From the NCBI RefSeq assembly GCF_028289705.1, contig NZ_JANQOI010000177.1, forward strand, positions 1-46,306: a DNA stretch of 46,306 bases, in the 5' to 3' direction. Source of the DNA: Pelagibius sp. (GTDB lineage: Bacteria; Pseudomonadota; Alphaproteobacteria; Kiloniellales; Kiloniellaceae). Shown here piece after piece: positions 42,639 to 46,306 of the stretch. The notes under the pieces were generated by a model. The model saw only the letters and a list, made by a program, of their open reading frames with translations, did not search any database and was not told the DNA's origin. Position 1 is the stretch's first letter, and every line of letters starts with the position of its first letter. The translations under genes were made by a program, and so were the position numbers.

Positions 42639-44531
42639 CTATCCCCGCTTCACCGACAGCCCGTCCGCCAGGATCGGCAGGGAGGGATGCGCCACCGGGT
42701 CGCGGCGCTGGGTTTCGATCAGGATGTCGCGGGCGATCGGCGCCGCCACCTTGGAACCGCCGCCGCCGTGTTCCACCACCACCGCGCAGCAGTAACGCGG
42801 CTTGTGCACCGGCGCGTAGGAGACGAAGAGCGCGTGGTCGCGGCGCCGCCAGGGCAACTGTTCGTTCTTGGTGACGCCCGCGGCGCGCTCGGCCATGGTG
42901 ATGCGGCGCACCTGGGAGGTGCCGGTTTTGCCCGCCAGCTCCCAGCCCTCGTCTTCGATGCGGGCGCGGTAGGCGGTGCCGCGGGGATGGTTGCTGACGG
43001 CGTCCATGGCCTCGCGCATGAGAGCCAAATGCGCTTCCGGCACGTCCAGGGGGGCGAAGTCCGGTGCCGGCGGCGGTGCCGCGGGGTCCTCGTTCTCGGC
43101 ACGCACGCCGCGGGTCAGGCGCGGCACCACGGCTTTGCCGGTGGCCAGCCGCGCGGTCATCACCGCAAGCTGCAGCGGCGTGGTGAGGACAAAGCCCTGG
43201 CCGATGGAGGCGACAAGAGTCTCGCCGCCCTGCCAGGGCTCGCCGATATTGGCCAGCTTCCAGTCGCGGGTTGGGATGACCCCGCCCTTCTCGCCGAAAA
43301 GATCGATGCCCACCGGTTCGCCGAGGCCGAAGGTGCGGGCCATGGCCGCGATGTTGTCGACGCCCACCTTGCGGGAGACGTCGTAGAAGAAGACGTCGCA
43401 GGAATGCTGGATGCCGCGGATCATGTCGACCCAGCCGTGGCCGTGGCGCTTCCAGCAGTGGAAGCGGGCACGGCCCAGGGTCATGAAACCGGGGCAGAAG
43501 GCGCGGTGGTCCGGGCCGATGCCGGCTTTCAGCGCCGCCAGGGCGACGATCATCTTGAAGGTCGAGCCCGGCGCGTAGAGCCCAGCGATGGCCTTGTTGT
43601 TCAGGGGCTTCAGCGGATCGTTGAGAAGGTCGTTCCACTGCTTGACGGTGAGGCCGATGTTGAAGGCGTTGGGGTCGTAGCTGGGCACCGAGCCCAGCGC
43701 GAGCACGTCGCCGGTCTCGATGTCCATGACCACCGCCGAGGCGCTCTTCTCACTCATCAGGCGCTGATGCACGAAGGTCTGCAGCCCGCCGTCCACGGTG
43801 AGCACCAGCTCGTCGCCGGGCTTGCCCTCCTCGCGGTTCAGCTCGCGGATGACCCGGCCGTAGGCGTTGACCTCGATCTGGCTGTTGCCGGCGGACCCGC
43901 GCAGGGCCAGGTCGTACTTCTGCTCGATGCCGTTCTTGCCGATGCGGAAGCCCGGCAGCTCCAGCAAAGGATCGCCGGTGAGGTCGCGCTCGGCCACGGC
44001 GGCGACATAGCCCAGCACGTGGGACATGCTGGAGGCGTAGGGATAGTCGCGGATCTGGCCCATCTCGATGGACACACCCGGCAGGTCCGGGCCGTTCACC
44101 TCAACCCGGCTGACCTCGTCCCAGGTCAGGTTCTCGCGCACCGTCACCGGCACGAAGCCGCGCTTGCGCGAGACCTCGCGCAGCACCCGCTTGTAGTCGT
44201 GCTCGTCGAGCGCCATGAGCTGGGAGAGAGCGTTCAGCACCCGCTCCACGTCGCCCGCCTGTTCGCGCACCAGGACGACGCGGAAGTTCTGGCGGTTGCT
44301 GGCCAGCGCATAGCCGAAACGGTCGAGGATGCGCCCGCGCGGCGGCGGCAGCAGGCGCAGGTTGATGCGGTTGTCTTCGGCCAGGGTCCTATAGCGGTCG
44401 GCCTCGACCACCTGCAAGTAGTACATGCGCGCCGCCAGGCCGGTCAGCAGCAGCGCCTGGGCACCGCCCAGCAGGAGACCGCGGCGCGAAAAGGCGCGCT
44501 GGCGTTCGACGTCCTCGTTCTTCTGCAGCAT
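42639..44531 (-). CDS. mrdA: Penicillin-binding protein 2 (transpeptidase)
   Basis: Class B transpeptidase that crosslinks lateral-wall peptidoglycan with RodA. 630 residues: a cytoplasmic tail, one membrane anchor (about 18-40), the dimerisation/pedestal domain (PPPRGRILDRFGYALASNR), then the transpeptidase domain with S323TFK, S377CD and K535TGTSQ. SCD in place of SxN is normal for PBP2. It lies 21 bases after mreD and 8 before rodA. Confidence 0.96.
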   Translation of the reverse strand: MLQKNEDVERQRAFSRRGLLLGGAQALLLTGLAARMYYLQVVEADRYRTLAEDNRINLRLLPPPRGRILDRFGYALASNRQNFRVVLVREQAGDVERVLNALSQLMALDEHDYKRVLREVSRKRGFVPVTVRENLTWDEVSRVEVNGPDLPGVSIEMGQIRDYPYASSMSHVLGYVAAVAERDLTGDPLLELPGFRIGKNGIEQKYDLALRGSAGNSQIEVNAYGRVIRELNREEGKPGDELVLTVDGGLQTFVHQRLMSEKSASAVVMDIETGDVLALGSVPSYDPNAFNIGLTVKQWNDLLNDPLKPLNNKAIAGLYAPGSTFKMIVALAALKAGIGPDHRAFCPGFMTLGRARFHCWKRHGHGWVDMIRGIQHSCDVFFYDVSRKVGVDNIAAMARTFGLGEPVGIDLFGEKGGVIPTRDWKLANIGEPWQGGETLVASIGQGFVLTTPLQLAVMTARLATGKAVVPRLTRGVRAENEDPAAPPPAPDFAPLDVPEAHLALMREAMDAVSNHPRGTAYRARIEDEGWELAGKTGTSQVRRITMAERAAGVTKNEQLPWRRRDHALFVSYAPVHKPRYCCAVVVEHGGGGSKVAAPIARDILIETQRRDPVAHPSLPILADGLSVKRG

Positions 44532-44552
44532 GGCCCGTCCCCGCTGCCCGCT

Positions 44553-45062
44553 CTAGCGCTGGAAGAGGCGCTGGCCGCGCAGGAAAAGCCAGGCCAGGAC
44601 GGGGTAGAGAGCGACGGTCATGAGGAACTGGAAGAACACCGGATCGGGGTCGATGTAGGTCAGCATGGCCAGGCAGGTGAACAGCCAGGTCACCGCCATG
44701 GCGGCGGCCGCCACCAGCATGAAGACGCACCAGATCAGGATGAAGGAGGCGGAGAGGAAGAAGCGGTGCTGCCAGACCACCAGGGCGTGGGCCAGCAGGA
44801 GGCCGAGGATGCCCGGCCCCCAGACCCCGCCGGCCAGCAGATCCTGCACGAAACCGATGAGAAAGACCGCCCAGATGGGCATCAGGTCGGGACGATGCAC
44901 CGACCAGAAGAAGACCCCCACCAGGGCGACCGCCGGCATGATCGGGGCGAAATCGGTGACCCGGAGCGGCAGCAGCGCGAAGAGCACCAGCAGAAGGGTG
45001 ACGAAAAACGGCGAGATGGTGCGGGCCACGCCGTCCAGGCGATGCAGCACCCCCTGTCTCAC
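44553..45062 (-). CDS. mreD: Rod shape-determining protein MreD
   Basis: Small inner-membrane protein of the elongasome, 169 residues with about five to six membrane segments. Family features include the central PDLMPIWAVFLIGFVQDLLAGG region (given in part; FxxGFxxDLLxG pattern). Its place between mreC (24 bases) and mrdA (21 bases) confirms the assignment. Confidence 0.92.
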   Translation of the reverse strand: MRQGVLHRLDGVARTISPFFVTLLLVLFALLPLRVTDFAPIMPAVALVGVFFWSVHRPDLMPIWAVFLIGFVQDLLAGGVWGPGILGLLLAHALVVWQHRFFLSASFILIWCVFMLVAAAAMAVTWLFTCLAMLTYIDPDPVFFQFLMTVALYPVLAWLFLRGQRLFQR

Positions 45063-45086
45063 TGGACCTGCCTCACTGCCCCTGCC

Positions 45087-46031
45087 TCATTGCCCGGGAC
45101 CCTCAGCAGCGGCCGCGGCGGTTTCCGCCTCGGCCGAAGCCGCCCGCGCGGCTTCCACGGACTGGAAGTCGAGGATCCCGCTCATCTCGAAGTCGACGAT
45201 GCGCAGGAATTCCATATGGGCCCAATCGACGAAGGGCTCGACCCGGACGCCGGTATCGCCGACGGCGGAGACCACGCCGATGGGCAGGCCCGGCGGAAAG
45301 ACGCCGCCGTGGCCGGAGGTGGTCACCTGGTCGCCGATCCGCAGCTTGGCGGTGGGACCGAGATAGAGCAGCTGCGGGGCGTCAGTGTTGTCGCCGGCGA
45401 GGACCGCCCGGTCGCGCCCCTGCCCCACCACCACGGGAATGCGGCTGTTGATGTCGGTGACCAGCAGCACCCGTGAGGAGCGCAGCCCGACCTCGGCGAC
45501 CCGGCCGGCCAGCCCGGCCCCGGTGGTCGCCGCCTGTCCCTTGGCGATGCCGTTGCGCTCCCCGGCGTTGATCAGCACGCTGCGCACGAAGGCGCCGCCG
45601 GGATCGCCCACCACCCGCGCGGTGATGAAGCGCATCTGCGGGTCCGGCACCATCTGGCTGAGATTGCGCAGGGCCGCGTTCTCGGCCTCCAGGCGGCGGG
45701 CGACGGCCTGCCAGTGCAGCAGGCGGGCGTTCTGTTCCTTGAGGGCGACGTTCTCGCTCTGCAGGTTGGCCAGGGCCTCGGCCTGATCGATGACGCCGCT
45801 CAGGGTGTCCACCGGCTGCGAGACGGCATCCAGGATCGGCGTCACCATGTCGGTGACGGCGGTGCGGGTTTCTTCGACGAGAAAGGAATTGGTGCGGCCG
45901 ATGAGCATGAGGCCGAAAGCGGCGCCGACCAGGAGCAGCAGAGCAAAACGACTTGCCCAGGCCTTGAGCGGCGAGGCAAGGCGAATCTCTGAGCCGGTCG
46001 GTTTGTTCACAGGTCCTCCTGTCGTGGCCAT
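45087..46031 (-). CDS. mreC: Rod shape-determining protein MreC
   Basis: Periplasmic scaffold of the elongasome that activates PBP2-RodA. 314 residues: a short cytoplasmic N-terminus, one membrane helix (about 30-48), a coiled coil (about 80-125: ENVALKEQNARLLHWQ, RRLEAENAALRNL), then the beta-barrel domain with INAGERNGIAKGQAA, LVTDINSRIPVVV and GVFPPGLPIGVV. The C-terminus ends in an Ala/Glu-rich tail with no obvious function. A 98-base gap separates it from mreB. Confidence 0.95.
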   Translation of the reverse strand: MATTGGPVNKPTGSEIRLASPLKAWASRFALLLLVGAAFGLMLIGRTNSFLVEETRTAVTDMVTPILDAVSQPVDTLSGVIDQAEALANLQSENVALKEQNARLLHWQAVARRLEAENAALRNLSQMVPDPQMRFITARVVGDPGGAFVRSVLINAGERNGIAKGQAATTGAGLAGRVAEVGLRSSRVLLVTDINSRIPVVVGQGRDRAVLAGDNTDAPQLLYLGPTAKLRIGDQVTTSGHGGVFPPGLPIGVVSAVGDTGVRVEPFVDWAHMEFLRIVDFEMSGILDFQSVEAARAASAEAETAAAAAEGPGQ

Positions 46032-46129
46032 CCCCCCATGGGCCTACGAGCGACCGATTCGGGCTAAGCTACCGAATGATCACAACAAATTCAAATGAAG
46101 AAACCATTGACCGCCAATAATCAGGGCAC

Positions 46130-46306
<177 letters not shown>

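Noticed and set aside
42687-45476. A long plus-strand open frame opposite mrdA, mreD and mreC
   Set aside because: Low-complexity His/Gly/Asp-rich translation with no recognisable motif, lying opposite three well-defined cell-shape genes.

Overview
The window looks like the chromosome of a high-GC alphaproteobacterium, probably of Rhodospirillales/Kiloniellales type. This rests on GC-rich coding with strong third-position bias, a Tat-exported ABC binding protein, many TRAP/TTT transporters and GcvA-type LysR regulators, an mreB-mreC-mreD-mrdA-rodA cell-shape operon, and a sat-aprM-aprB-aprA sulfite-oxidation operon. No species can be assigned from sequence reading alone.

Layout. (a) 1-2112: a CPA1 Na+/H+ antiporter on the minus strand, running off the left edge. 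(b) 2113-5233: an AT-rich stretch unlike the rest, with two orphan genes (one secreted and EF-hand-like, one membrane-anchored) and long non-coding flanks. (c) 5234-24687: a catabolic cluster with a hydroxyquinol-type intradiol dioxygenase diverging from a GcvA-like LysR; a TRAP transporter plus choline-sulfatase-like sulfatase; a TctCBA transporter plus arylsulfatase plus a formylglycine-generating enzyme (FGE); a one-chain transketolase diverging from a two-subunit transketolase plus SDR dehydrogenase; and a second, closely similar GcvA-like LysR. Four intergenic regions here carry a similar element: an A-rich arm, a CTT-N11-AAG-like core, then a T-rich arm. I read this as the operator of one LysR regulon.

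(d) 24830-41319: a 16.4-kb segment between a truncated tRNA-Lys 3' half and the intact tRNA-Lys(CUU), in direct orientation, as expected for an island integrated at the tRNA anticodon loop. It carries an enolase-superfamily dehydratase, two LysR regulators, a PotDBCA-type ABC importer, an ornithine-cyclodeaminase-family enzyme, a decayed serine recombinase, sat-aprM-aprB-aprA, a MazG-like pyrophosphohydrolase, a metallophosphoesterase and a CysH-like protein lacking the usual catalytic motifs. No integrase is visible. (e) 41476-46306: the minus-strand cell-shape operon, with mreB cut by the right edge.

How the genes fit. In (c), FGE should activate both Cys-type sulfatases. The transporters would import the substrate or its desulfated product, and the SDR and transketolases point to a sugar, polyol or ketose backbone. 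The substrate is not evident. In (d), AprBA with membrane partner AprM would oxidise sulfite to adenylylsulfate (APS), and Sat would turn APS into ATP plus sulfate. Whether sulfite comes from sulfonates or reduced sulfur is unknown, because no sox, dsr or desulfonation genes lie in the window.
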